Shown piece by piece: positions 27,580-36,228 of a stretch of DNA of 64,000 bases (position 1 is the first letter of the stretch; every line of letters starts with the position of its first letter). The notes below the pieces were generated by a model, which saw only the letters and a program-made list of their open reading frames with translations, was not told the origin of the DNA and did no database searches. The DNA comes from Streptomyces asiaticus (GTDB lineage Bacteria; Actinomycetota; Actinomycetes; Streptomycetales; Streptomycetaceae): positions 8,432,001 to 8,496,000 of the forward strand of contig NZ_JAGSHX010000006.1 in NCBI RefSeq assembly GCF_018138715.1, given 5' to 3'. A program made the translations under genes and the position numbers.

Positions 27580-28742
27580 CGAAGGAGCCGGTGGCCGTCG
27601 TCGGGATCGGCCAGACCAAGCACACCGCCGCACGCCGGGACGTCTCCATCGCCGGGCTGGTCCGGGAGGCCGCCGTACGGGCCCTGGAGGACGCCCAGTT
27701 GACCTGGTCGGACATCGACGCCGTCGTCATCGGCAAGGCCCCCGACTTCTTCGAGGGCGTGATGATGCCCGAGCTGTACCTCGCCGACGCGCTCGGCGCG
27801 GTCGGCAAGCCGATGCTGCGCGTGCACACCGCGGGCTCGGTCGGCGGCTCCACCGCGCTGGTGGCCGCGGGCCTGGTCGCCGCCCGTGTCCACCGGACCG
27901 TCCTCACCCTCGCCTTCGAGAAGCAGTCGGAGTCCAACGCCATGTGGGGGCTGTCCCTGCCCATCCCCTTCCAGCAGCCGCTGCTGGCCGGGGCGGGCGG
28001 CTTCTTCGCGCCGCATGTCCGGGCGTACATGCGGCGCACCGGCGCGCCCTCCGGCATCGGCGCCCTCGTGGCCTACAAGGACCGCCGCAACGCCCTGCGC
28101 AACCCCTACGCGCATCTCCACGAGCACGATCTGACGCTGGACCAGGTGCGCTCGTCCCCGATGCTGTGGGACCCCATCCGCTACTCCGAGACCTGCCCCT
28201 CCTCGGACGGCGCCTGCGCCATGGTGCTCACCGACCGCGCGGGCGCGGACCGCGCCCCGTATCCGCCCGCCTGGATGCACGGCGGCGCCATGCGCAGCGA
28301 GCCGACGCTCTTCGCGGGGAAGGACTTCGTCTCGCCGAGGGCCGGCCGGGACTGCGCGGCCGATGTCTACCGCCAGGCCGGGATCACCGATCCGCGCCGG
28401 GAGATCGACGCGGTGGAGATGTATGTGCCCTTCAGCTGGTACGAACCCATGTGGCTGGAGAACCTGGGCTTCGCGGACGAGGGGGAGGGCTGGAAACTCA
28501 CCGAGTCGGGGGTGACCGAACTCGACGGCGAACTTCCGGTCAATCCCTCGGGCGGGGTGCTGTCCACCAACCCCATCGGGGCGTCCGGGATGCTGCGGTT
28601 CGCCGAGGCGGCGCTCCAGGTGCGCGGGCGGGCGGGCGAACACCAGGTCGACGGCGCCCGTAAGGCGCTCGGCCACGCCTATGGCGGAGGCTCGCAGTTC
28701 TTCTCGATGTGGGTGGTCGCGGACACGTCACCCATAGGCTGA
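27576..28742 (+). CDS. Thiolase-like protein (Ltp3/lipid-transfer type)
   Basis: This 388-residue protein starts at a GTG that overlaps the previous stop. It has VHTAGSVGGSTALVAAG where thiolases carry the active cysteine, and VNPSGGVLSTNPIGASGMLRFAEA and GHAYGGGSQFFSMWV at the C-terminus, keeping the catalytic-type histidine in GHAYGGG. It is the counterpart of Rv3523 (ltp3) and ends the steroid side-chain block. Thiolysis or retro-aldol cleavage of a steroid CoA ester is the likely role; activity cannot be read from sequence. Confidence 0.86.
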   Translation: MTKEPVAVVGIGQTKHTAARRDVSIAGLVREAAVRALEDAQLTWSDIDAVVIGKAPDFFEGVMMPELYLADALGAVGKPMLRVHTAGSVGGSTALVAAGLVAARVHRTVLTLAFEKQSESNAMWGLSLPIPFQQPLLAGAGGFFAPHVRAYMRRTGAPSGIGALVAYKDRRNALRNPYAHLHEHDLTLDQVRSSPMLWDPIRYSETCPSSDGACAMVLTDRAGADRAPYPPAWMHGGAMRSEPTLFAGKDFVSPRAGRDCAADVYRQAGITDPRREIDAVEMYVPFSWYEPMWLENLGFADEGEGWKLTESGVTELDGELPVNPSGGVLSTNPIGASGMLRFAEAALQVRGRAGEHQVDGARKALGHAYGGGSQFFSMWVVADTSPIG

Positions 28743-28835
28743 GTCTCCTGCTCACTCCTCCTTTCGTGGCCTGTGCGGCACCGGTCACGATCGCTAGGGT
28801 GGGGCGCGGACGACGATCCGGGAGGATGAGCTGAC

Positions 28836-29081
28836 GTGGCCGATACCACCACCACCGAACAGCCACTGACAGGAAGCGGCGAGAAGCCCGAACTCGACCT
28901 CTCGGGCGCCCGATGGCAGTCGAGCAGCCAGGGCGTGGGCGATGTGGAGATCGCCTTCGTCGAGGGATTCATCGCGATGCGCCACGGCCGCCGTCCCGAG
29001 GGCCCGGCGCTGATCTTCACTCCGGCCGAGTGGCGCGCCTTCGTCCTGGGCGCGCGTGAGGGCGAGTTCGACCTCACCTGA
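28836..29081 (+). CDS. DUF397 domain protein
   Basis: This 81-residue protein has the DUF397 core: LSGARWQSSSQGVGDVEIAFVEGFIAMRHGRRPEGPALIFTPAEWRAFVLGAREGEFD. These small proteins are usually partnered with a helix-turn-helix regulator in Streptomyces, but none is adjacent. The GTG start has a GGGAGGATGAG site. Function unknown. Confidence 0.87.
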   Translation: MADTTTTEQPLTGSGEKPELDLSGARWQSSSQGVGDVEIAFVEGFIAMRHGRRPEGPALIFTPAEWRAFVLGAREGEFDLT

Positions 29082-29423
29082 ACCGGGGAGGGTGATCGGG
29101 GCGGGCGGATCCGGCCGGACCGGATGGCCCGCCCCGTAGTGCGTTATCGGCCAGGATCAGAACGCGTGGCTGCCTGAGGGTGCCTCATATCGCGGCGCCT
29201 GGCCTCCGGGTCCGTTTCCCATGAGTTCATCGCGGCTTCACGATCCCCTCACGCCCCATGCCGAAATGTGAGCGTGACTCACGGTAACACCGGCAGGTCG
29301 CATCGGGTCTCCACGCGTGGGAACAGAATCGTCCACGCTCTATGCAGCCTCGGCGCCGGGAGGTAGTTTTCCCTCCCACCTCCCCGTTGTGCGGGGCGGA
29401 AAGTCGGCTGAAAAGGGGGTGTC
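29082..29423. other. Intergenic region before the acyl-CoA synthetase gene
   Basis: These 342 bases hold no gene. They contain the DUF397 terminator (29098-29135), an inverted repeat GTGAG-N5-CTCAC (29268-29282) that could be an operator, and an imperfect GGGAGGT/ACCTCCC stem at 29358-29384 close to the gene start. Confidence 0.6.
29098..29135 (+). terminator. Hairpin terminator after the DUF397 gene
   Basis: Nine-base arms GGGGCGGGC (29098-29106) and GCCCGCCCC (29127-29135) pair perfectly, with an inner ATCCGG/CCGGAT stem, 16 bases beyond the stop codon. Confidence 0.75.
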
Positions 29424-31256
29424 GTGCGCGAATTCAGTCTCCCTCATATGGTGGAACCGCTGCGCGCGGGCGGGCTCGCGGACTCGGTGTACGAGCTGGC
29501 GGACCGCGAACCGGACCGGGTCCAGTTCGCCCGGCGCGACCCCGCCGACCGGGATCAGTGGACTCCGGTGACCGCCGCGGCCTTCCGGGACGAGGTCCTG
29601 GCGCTGGCGAAGGGCCTGCTGGTCGAGGGAGTGCGGTTCGGGGACCGGGTGGCCCTGATGGCCCGGACGCGCTACGAGTGGACGCTGTTCAGCTATGCCC
29701 TGTGGTCCGTCGGCGCCCAGGTGGTGACCGTCTACCCCACCTCCTCGGCGGAGCAGGTGGGCTGGATCCTGGCCCAGACGCGGGCCGTGGCCGTGGTGGT
29801 GGAGGGCGAGGACGACGCCATGACGGTCGGCGCCGTCTGCGACACCCTTCCCGCGCTGCGCTCCATCTGGCAGATGGACCAGGGCTGCGTCACGGAGCTG
29901 TGGCGGCGCGGCGCCGGGGTCCACGAGGAACTGGTCACCGAGCGGCGCTGGCTCGTCGAACCGCGCTGTACGGCGGTCATCTGCTACACCTCGGGCACCA
30001 CCGGACAGCCCCTGGGATGCATGATCACCCACGCCAATCTCGCGGCCGAGTGCGACACCCTGTTCGCGGGCTGGAGCGGGCTGTTCGCCGAACCCGGGCA
30101 GAAACCCGCCATCCTGGCCTTCCTCCCGCTGGCGCACATCTACGGACTGATGGTCCAAGTGCTCTGTGTGCGGAGCGGCATCCTCATGGGGCACGAGCCC
30201 GAGCTCAGCCCGTCCTCGCTGCTGCCGTCCTTCCAGTCCTTCCACCCGACCTGCGTCTTCGCGGTGCCCTACATCTTCGAGCGGATCCTCGGAGCCGCCC
30301 GGACCGCCGCCCAGGACTCGGGCAAGGGCTCGCTCTTCGAGCGGGCCATGGACACGGCGGTGCGCCACGCCGAGGCGGTCGAGCGGCAGACACAGGGCGC
30401 GGGGAGGGGGCCGGGCCCCGGGCTCAGAGCCGCCCACGCCGTCTTCGACCACATGGTCTACCGGCGGCTGAGAGCGGTCCTGGGCGGCCGGGTGCGCTAC
30501 GCGGTCACCGGCGGCTCACCGTTCAGCCGGGAGCTGGGGCTGATGTTCGCGGGCGCCGGGATCACCGTGTACAACGGCTACGGCCTTACCGAGACCACCG
30601 CCGCCGTCACCGCGCAGCCGCCCGGCCGCCCCCGGCACGGCACCGTGGGCCGCCCGATGCCGGGCACGGCGGTGCGCATCGCGCCGGACGGCGAGGTGTG
30701 GGTGCGCGGCGGCACCGTCTTCGCGGGCTATGTGGACGATCCGAAGGCCACCGGGGCCGCGCTGCGTGACGGCTGGCTGCACACCGGGGACGTCGGATTC
30801 CTCGACAGCGAGGGCTATCTGACCATCACCGGCCGCAAGAAGGACATCATCATCACCAGCGGCGGCAAGAGCGTCTCCCCGCTGCCGCTGGAGGAGCGGC
30901 TGCGGGCGCATCCGCTGATCTCGCAGTGCGTCCTGGTGGGCGACAACCGCCCCTTCGTCGGGGCGCTGATCACCCTGGACGCCGAGATGCTGAGGCGCTG
31001 GCACCAGGTGGTCGGCGCGCGGCTCCCGGTCGGCCGGGAGCACGCGTCGGCGAACCAGGCGCTGCACGCGGAGATCCAGCAGGCGGTCTCCACGGCGAAC
31101 CTCTCGGTGTCCAGGGCGGAGTCGATCAGGGCCTTCCGCATCCTCCCTAAGGACTTCACCGTGGCGGACGGGCTGTTGACGCCCTCGCTCAAACTGCGGC
31201 GCGACGCGGTCTACAAGCTCTGCGCCGCGCAGATCGAGCAGCTCTACGCCAACTGA
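29424..31256 (+). CDS. Long-chain acyl-CoA synthetase (FadD15-like)
   Basis: This 610-residue AMP-forming ligase has the P-loop ICYTSGTTGQPLGCMITHAN, the A5 motif NGYGLTETTA, and the A7-A8 region HTGDVGFLDSEGYLTITGRKKDIIITSGGKSVSPLPLEE of the long-chain FACL family. It activates free fatty acids at the membrane. GTG 29424 has AAGGGGG about 6 bases upstream. It lies alone between the DUF397 gene and a convergent terpene synthase gene. Confidence 0.92.
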   Translation: MREFSLPHMVEPLRAGGLADSVYELADREPDRVQFARRDPADRDQWTPVTAAAFRDEVLALAKGLLVEGVRFGDRVALMARTRYEWTLFSYALWSVGAQVVTVYPTSSAEQVGWILAQTRAVAVVVEGEDDAMTVGAVCDTLPALRSIWQMDQGCVTELWRRGAGVHEELVTERRWLVEPRCTAVICYTSGTTGQPLGCMITHANLAAECDTLFAGWSGLFAEPGQKPAILAFLPLAHIYGLMVQVLCVRSGILMGHEPELSPSSLLPSFQSFHPTCVFAVPYIFERILGAARTAAQDSGKGSLFERAMDTAVRHAEAVERQTQGAGRGPGPGLRAAHAVFDHMVYRRLRAVLGGRVRYAVTGGSPFSRELGLMFAGAGITVYNGYGLTETTAAVTAQPPGRPRHGTVGRPMPGTAVRIAPDGEVWVRGGTVFAGYVDDPKATGAALRDGWLHTGDVGFLDSEGYLTITGRKKDIIITSGGKSVSPLPLEERLRAHPLISQCVLVGDNRPFVGALITLDAEMLRRWHQVVGARLPVGREHASANQALHAEIQQAVSTANLSVSRAESIRAFRILPKDFTVADGLLTPSLKLRRDAVYKLCAAQIEQLYAN

Positions 31257-31310
31257 CCGATCGAGCGGCGCCACGCCGGCCGAAGGGTCGAGCAGCTCTA
31301 CGCCGGCTGA
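31234..31310. repeat. 23-base duplication at the junction of two convergent genes
   Basis: The end of the acyl-CoA synthetase gene (31234-31256) is repeated at 31288-31310 with 21 of 23 bases identical. The second copy contains the stop codon of the convergent terpene synthase gene. Confidence 0.8.
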
Positions 31311-32395
31311 GCGCCGGTCAGCTGGGCCCAGGGCCGCTGCCGCCCGCCGCTGACCGCCTCGGTGCCCTGCTCGTCGTACCGGGCCGTACGCAGCGACCAG
31401 CCCAGATTGCCCGTCATCACATGCCGCATGCCGTCCACATAGCGCGCCACGGCGCGGCGGGTGTCCGGGTCGGCCCCCGCGTCGGCGAGCCGCGCGGGCA
31501 GCTCGGCCGCGGTCTCCTCGAACCAGCGGTACCGGGCATTGGCCAGGTCGGCGATATGGCGTACCGCGTCCTCCAGTTCACCACCCGCGCGCTCCCGCTG
31601 GACGATGACGCTGTTGTGGACGTCACCGACGGCCAGCTCCTTGTCCAGGGAGGCGATGTCATTGGTGAAGACCACCACATCGTCCGTAGCCTCCCGCATC
31701 CCCTCCAGCGGGAAGCCGCCGTGCAGCGCGGACGGCAGGGTGTAGCCGTCGAACGGCTCGTTCAGATCGAGACAGGGCTGTACGCCTATCGAGTGGCGCC
31801 GCAGCGCCAGCACGTCCTCCACCGAGCGCGGCACCTCCGCGCCGCCGGCCCCGGGCAGGGCGCCGGTCCGCTCCAGCGCCTCGCGGTGGTAGGAGTGCAG
31901 ATATTCCAGCCAGTGGTGACGGAAGCGGTCCCGCCACACCTGGGGCCGCCCGGAGTTGATGCGGCGCCACAGGTCGCGGAAGCTCTCCAGCAGCGGCCCG
32001 TCGTCGCCCGCCCTGCCGTGCGCCAGGTCCTCGTCGGTGATCCGCACGACGTCCGCCACCAGCCGCGCCACCGCCTCCGGACGGCTGCCCAGCTCCCCGT
32101 CGAACTGATCGTCGAAGACGAAGTACCAGCCCACGAGGTCACTGCCCAGGTTCAGGTCGGCGCCGGTCGCCCGGGGGTAGAACAGACCCGCCAGCACATC
32201 GAAGCGGAGCGCGTCGTACTCGGCGACGGACGCGTGGTCCTCGAAGACGCCGAACCGTGAGAGCCATTGGATGGTGTGGTGCCTGGCCGCCTCGGTGCCG
32301 GGGTTGAGGTCGGCGGAGGCCGGAAAGCCGAACAGGGCCGCCCGGCGCAGCAGTGCCGTCCGCCGGGCCTGTGGTCGCGCAGCGTGCGTGTGCAT
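31298..32395 (-). CDS. Class I terpene synthase (product unknown)
   Basis: This 365-residue bacterial terpene cyclase has the aspartate-rich motif DDQFD at 95-99, the second metal triad N245/S249/E253 in NDIASLDKE, RRHSIG for the diphosphate sensor and effector region near 199-204, and an RY pair in the C-terminal RTARYDEQ. All elements for ionisation of a prenyl diphosphate are present. It shares no close identity with CotB2. No prenyl transferase or P450 is adjacent, so the substrate may be farnesyl diphosphate from primary metabolism. ATG 32395 follows AGGGGGCGG. Confidence 0.9.
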   Translation of the reverse strand: MHTHAARPQARRTALLRRAALFGFPASADLNPGTEAARHHTIQWLSRFGVFEDHASVAEYDALRFDVLAGLFYPRATGADLNLGSDLVGWYFVFDDQFDGELGSRPEAVARLVADVVRITDEDLAHGRAGDDGPLLESFRDLWRRINSGRPQVWRDRFRHHWLEYLHSYHREALERTGALPGAGGAEVPRSVEDVLALRRHSIGVQPCLDLNEPFDGYTLPSALHGGFPLEGMREATDDVVVFTNDIASLDKELAVGDVHNSVIVQRERAGGELEDAVRHIADLANARYRWFEETAAELPARLADAGADPDTRRAVARYVDGMRHVMTGNLGWSLRTARYDEQGTEAVSGGRQRPWAQLTGAQPA

Positions 32396-32635
32396 GAGTG
32401 GTGTCCGCCCCCTTCGTCGTTCGGGCGGCCAGGGCCCGCATATACCACAGGCGAAAGCGGTATCTGGCCAACCCGTTGAATCCGGTCATCCTCGCGTGCG
32501 GGACGTGGCATCGATAGAGGAGGTGGTGAATTGGCGTGTGCCACTGGCAATGCCCGGCGGAAATCCCCCCATGGGGGAGCTACGCAGCGTGCCATCCGCG
32601 CTACGCTCGGCGTCACCTGCCGGAGGGGAAGCAAC

Positions 32636-35576
32636 GTGGCGGAGTACATGGACCATCAGAACCGGACGCGTCGGACGCTGCTGGAGCGGGAGCGGGAGCT
32701 GCGCGCGGTGGACGCCGCGCTCACCGAACTGTGCGGTACCGATCCCGCCGACGGTGCCGAGACACGTAGCGGCGGAGTGATCGCCTTCGAGGGGCCCGGC
32801 GGCGTCGGCAAGACCGCGCTGCTCGGCGAGGCGCGCCGCAGGGCCGCCGCGCGCGGCTGCACCGTGCTCCGGGCCCGCGGCGGCGAGCACGAACAGGGCG
32901 CGGCCTTCCATGTGGTGCGCCAGCTCTTCCAGCCGGTGCTCGCCGAGACCGGCGAGGACGAGCACCGCAGGATCCTCGGCGGCTGGTACGAGATCGTCGC
33001 TCCCGCGGTCGGCCTGGTGGTCTCGGGCCACGGCGGCGCGCCGGATCCGCAGGGCGTCCGCGACGGCCTCGACTGGCTGGTGACCCGCTTCGCCGTGGAG
33101 CACGCCCCGGTCGTCATGATCCTCGACGATGTCCACTGGGCCGACCCCGAGTCGCTGGACTGGCTGACCCGGTTCGCCCCGCGCACCGCCGATCTGCCCC
33201 TGCTGCTCGCCGTCGGCTACCGCCCGGAGGACCTGACCGCCGACGTCGCCGCCATACGGACTCTGGCCGAGCGCCAGGGTTCACGGCCCCACGTGCTGGC
33301 GCCGCTCACCCCGGGCGGAGTCGGCAGGATCGTCCGTGAGGTCCTCGGGGACCACGCCGACGAGGCGTTCTGCCGCGAGTGCTGGGCGATGACCGGCGGC
33401 AACCCGTGGGAGGTCACCGAGCTCACCGCCAAGATCCGCGACCGCCGGCTGAAACCGCAGTCGGAGAACCTGCCCGCGCTGCGCGAGCTGGTCTCCTCGG
33501 CCAAGGACAGCGGGCTCAACGACCGGCTGACCCGCCTCGGCACCGCCGCCGTCCGCCTCGCCTGGGCCGTCGCCGTCCTCGGCATCGAGGCCACCCCGGC
33601 GCTGACCGCCAATGTCGCCGGGCTCAGCGAGACCGAGGCCGCCGACATGGTGACCCGGCTCGTCGACGCGCGGATCCTGGCCCCGCCGCGCCCCGGGAAC
33701 GGCACCCGGCCCCTGGAGTACCTCCACCCGCTCATCGCCACCGCCGTCTACCAGGCCATCCCCGGCGCCCTGCGGGTGGCCATGCACGGTCAGGCCGCCA
33801 CCGTGGTGCTCGGCGCGGGCCTGGGCTCCGCGGCCGCCGGCCGGCACCTGCTGGAGATGCACCCCGAGGGCGACCCCTGGGTGGTGCGCCATCTGCGGGC
33901 GGCCGCCCGGGAGTATCTGCGCGCCGGAGCCCCCGACGCCGGGCGCCGCTGTCTGGCCCGGGCCCTGCGTGAACCGCCCGCCCTGGAGGAGCGCGCCGCC
34001 GTGCTGTACGAGCTGGGCTGCGCCGCCCAGCTCACCGAGCCCGACGTCACCGTCAACCATCTGCGGGCCGCGTTGGAGGAGCCCGCGCTCGGCCCCGAGC
34101 TGCGCGAGGCGATCACCTACCGGCTCGCCCAGGCGTACGGCCACAGCGGCCGGATGGAGGAGGCCGCCCAGGTCTTCGCCGACGAGGTCGGGCGGGCCAC
34201 CAGCGCCCGCACCCGGCTGCGGATGCAGACCGAGCAGCTGATGTGGAACATGTTCCGCGCCGACGAGAAGGAGTCGCCCGCCCGCTCCCGGCGGCTCGCC
34301 CGGCTCGCGGACCACCTGACCGGCCGCGGCATGGCCGAGCGCTATCTGATGGGGCTGCGGGCCTGGGACGCGATGACGCGCGGCGAACCGGTCGCCACCG
34401 CCCTGCACTACGCGGAGGAAGCCCTCGGCGACGGCCTCAGCTGGACCGATGACGACTGGGGCTTCGAGGTGCCCATCCTGGTCGCCCTGGTCTTCCTCCA
34501 CTGCGACCAGCCAGGACGCGCCGAGGAGCTGTTCAACAAGGGCATCGCCGAATGCGAGCGCAAGGGCTGGCGCGGCTCCCAACCTGGCCTTCGGCTTCAC
34601 CCTCCTCGGTTACGCCCGGCTGCGCCGCGGCGCCCTCGGCGAGGCGGAGGAGCTGGCCCGTGAGGGGATGCGGATCGCCGACCTGGTGGGCTCCTCGACC
34701 CCCGCGCACTGGACCGCGGTCGGCACCCTCATCGGAACGCTGATCTGCCGGGGCCGGGTCCAGGAGGCGCAGGAGTTCGCGGCCCGGCACCGCGGCGAGA
34801 CCCTGCCGCAGGCCACGCTCTGCCCCGATGTGCCGACGGTCCGCGGCGAGCTGCTGCTGGCCGCCAACCTCCACCGCGAGGCCCGGAACCAGCTCACCGA
34901 GGTCGGCCGCCGCATGGACGGGCGCGGTATGCGCAACCCCGCCTGGTGCCCCTGGCAGCTCCACCTCGCCCAGACCCTCGCGCTGACCGATCCCCGGCAG
35001 GCCGCCGAGGTCGCCGACGACGCGGTGCGCCGCGCCCGTCAGTTCGGCACCCACTCCGCCATCGGCAAGGCGCTGCACACCGCAGCCACCGTCACCCAGG
35101 GGCCGGACCGGATCAAGCTGCTGGCCGAGGCCGTCAGCCATCTGATGCGGTCACCGGCCGCGTACGACCTGGCCGTGGCGCTGGTGGACCACGGCGCCGC
35201 GCTGCGCCGCATCGGCCTGCCCCAGGAGGCCGGCGACCGGCTCTACCGCGGTCTGGAGGGGGCCGTGCGCTGCGGGGCCGACGCGCTCGCGGCCCGGGCC
35301 CGCGACGAGCTGTCCGCGGCCGGGCTGCGCCCCATGCAGCTGCGGGTCGATCACACCAGCCCGCTGACCTCGCAGGAGCAGGCCGTCGCCGAGCGGGCCG
35401 CCGAGGGCTGGTCGGACGCCCGGATCGGCGAGGCCACGGGCCTTGAGGAGCGTGAGGTGGCCCGGCTGCTGTCCGAGGTCTACCGTAAGGTCGGCACCGA
35501 CCGGGCCGGGCTGGCCAAGCGGCTCATCACCCCCACGGTCGGCCTTCCCCAGCGCCCGGCGCCCGACCCCGGATGA
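32636..35576 (+). pseudogene. LuxR-family ATPase regulator (LAL type), broken by a one-base frameshift
   Basis: If read continuously this is a regulator of about 979 residues with an N-terminal AAA-type ATPase (Walker A GPGGVGKT at 53-60, Walker B VVMILDDVHWAD), a long TPR-like helical middle, and a C-terminal LuxR-type HTH. The HTH starts LTSQEQAVAERAAEGWSDARI and ends VYRKVG. The first frame reads correctly to about 34577 and the correct sequence resumes one base on (PNLAFGFTLLGYARLRRG). One extra C in the CCC at 34578-34580 explains the shift. The HTH itself is diverged from the usual LTPRE pattern. The GTG at 32636 has GGAGGGG. Either a sequencing error or a real disruption. Confidence 0.82.
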
Positions 35577-35637
35577 GGGGTGCGGCCCGGCCGCTCCCCG
35601 GCACGGCAACGGGCGCGCGGCCACGTACCATGTCCGC

Positions 35638-36138
35638 ATGTCCTTCCTCCGCCGCCGCAGCGCCGCCACGCCCACCGGGCCGGACTTCGACGTCCTCGCC
35701 ATGGACCCGGGAGACTGGCCCGGCGATCTCGGAGCGGGGCTGCTGCCCGCTCCGGACGGCACCTGCCAGGGCGTCTTCCTGCGCTACGACCTGTTCGGCG
35801 GCCGCGGCCCGGCGATGATCATCGGCAATCTGCCCGAGGGCTCACCCGCCCGGGAGGTGGCCGAGGACCAGCCGCCGTTCGAGGTGACCCAGCTGCTGGC
35901 GGCGCTGGGGAACGACGAGCCGGTTCAGGTGGTGGACACCGAGGACAGCCCGGTGATGCACGAGGACAACCTGCTCATCGTCCGCCGGATCAAGCTCTCC
36001 GAGGGCCGGATCTCCTGCGCCCAGTTCGACCGCAGCGACGGTGTGCTCGTCACCATCGCCAGCTGGGACCGGCCGATCACCGACGATCTGTACCGGCTGC
36101 TCAAGCCACTGCCCGCGGAGATGTTCCAGCAGCGCTGA
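35638..36138 (+). CDS. Conserved hypothetical protein
   Basis: This 166-residue soluble protein begins MSFLRRRSAATPTGPDFDVLAMDPGDWPGD and has no signal peptide or membrane segment. It is acidic and mixed alpha/beta. I recognise no domain; similar small proteins occur in Streptomyces chromosomes. It lies 61 bases after the LuxR-type gene and converges with the amidase gene. Confidence 0.75.
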   Translation: MSFLRRRSAATPTGPDFDVLAMDPGDWPGDLGAGLLPAPDGTCQGVFLRYDLFGGRGPAMIIGNLPEGSPAREVAEDQPPFEVTQLLAALGNDEPVQVVDTEDSPVMHEDNLLIVRRIKLSEGRISCAQFDRSDGVLVTIASWDRPITDDLYRLLKPLPAEMFQQR

Positions 36139-36150
36139 GAGACCTTCGCC

Positions 36151-36190
36151 GGGGGCCGTGAGAGCGCCCGTACGGTCGCTCACGGCCCCC
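36151..36190. terminator. Bidirectional terminator between convergent genes
   Basis: Twelve-base arms 36151-36162 (GGGGGCCGTGAG) and 36179-36190 pair perfectly around a 16-base loop, between the hypothetical gene and the amidase gene. Confidence 0.8.
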
Positions 36191-36228
36191 GGCCGGCCGT
36201 CATACGGCGGATTGACGGCCCGTCAGGC

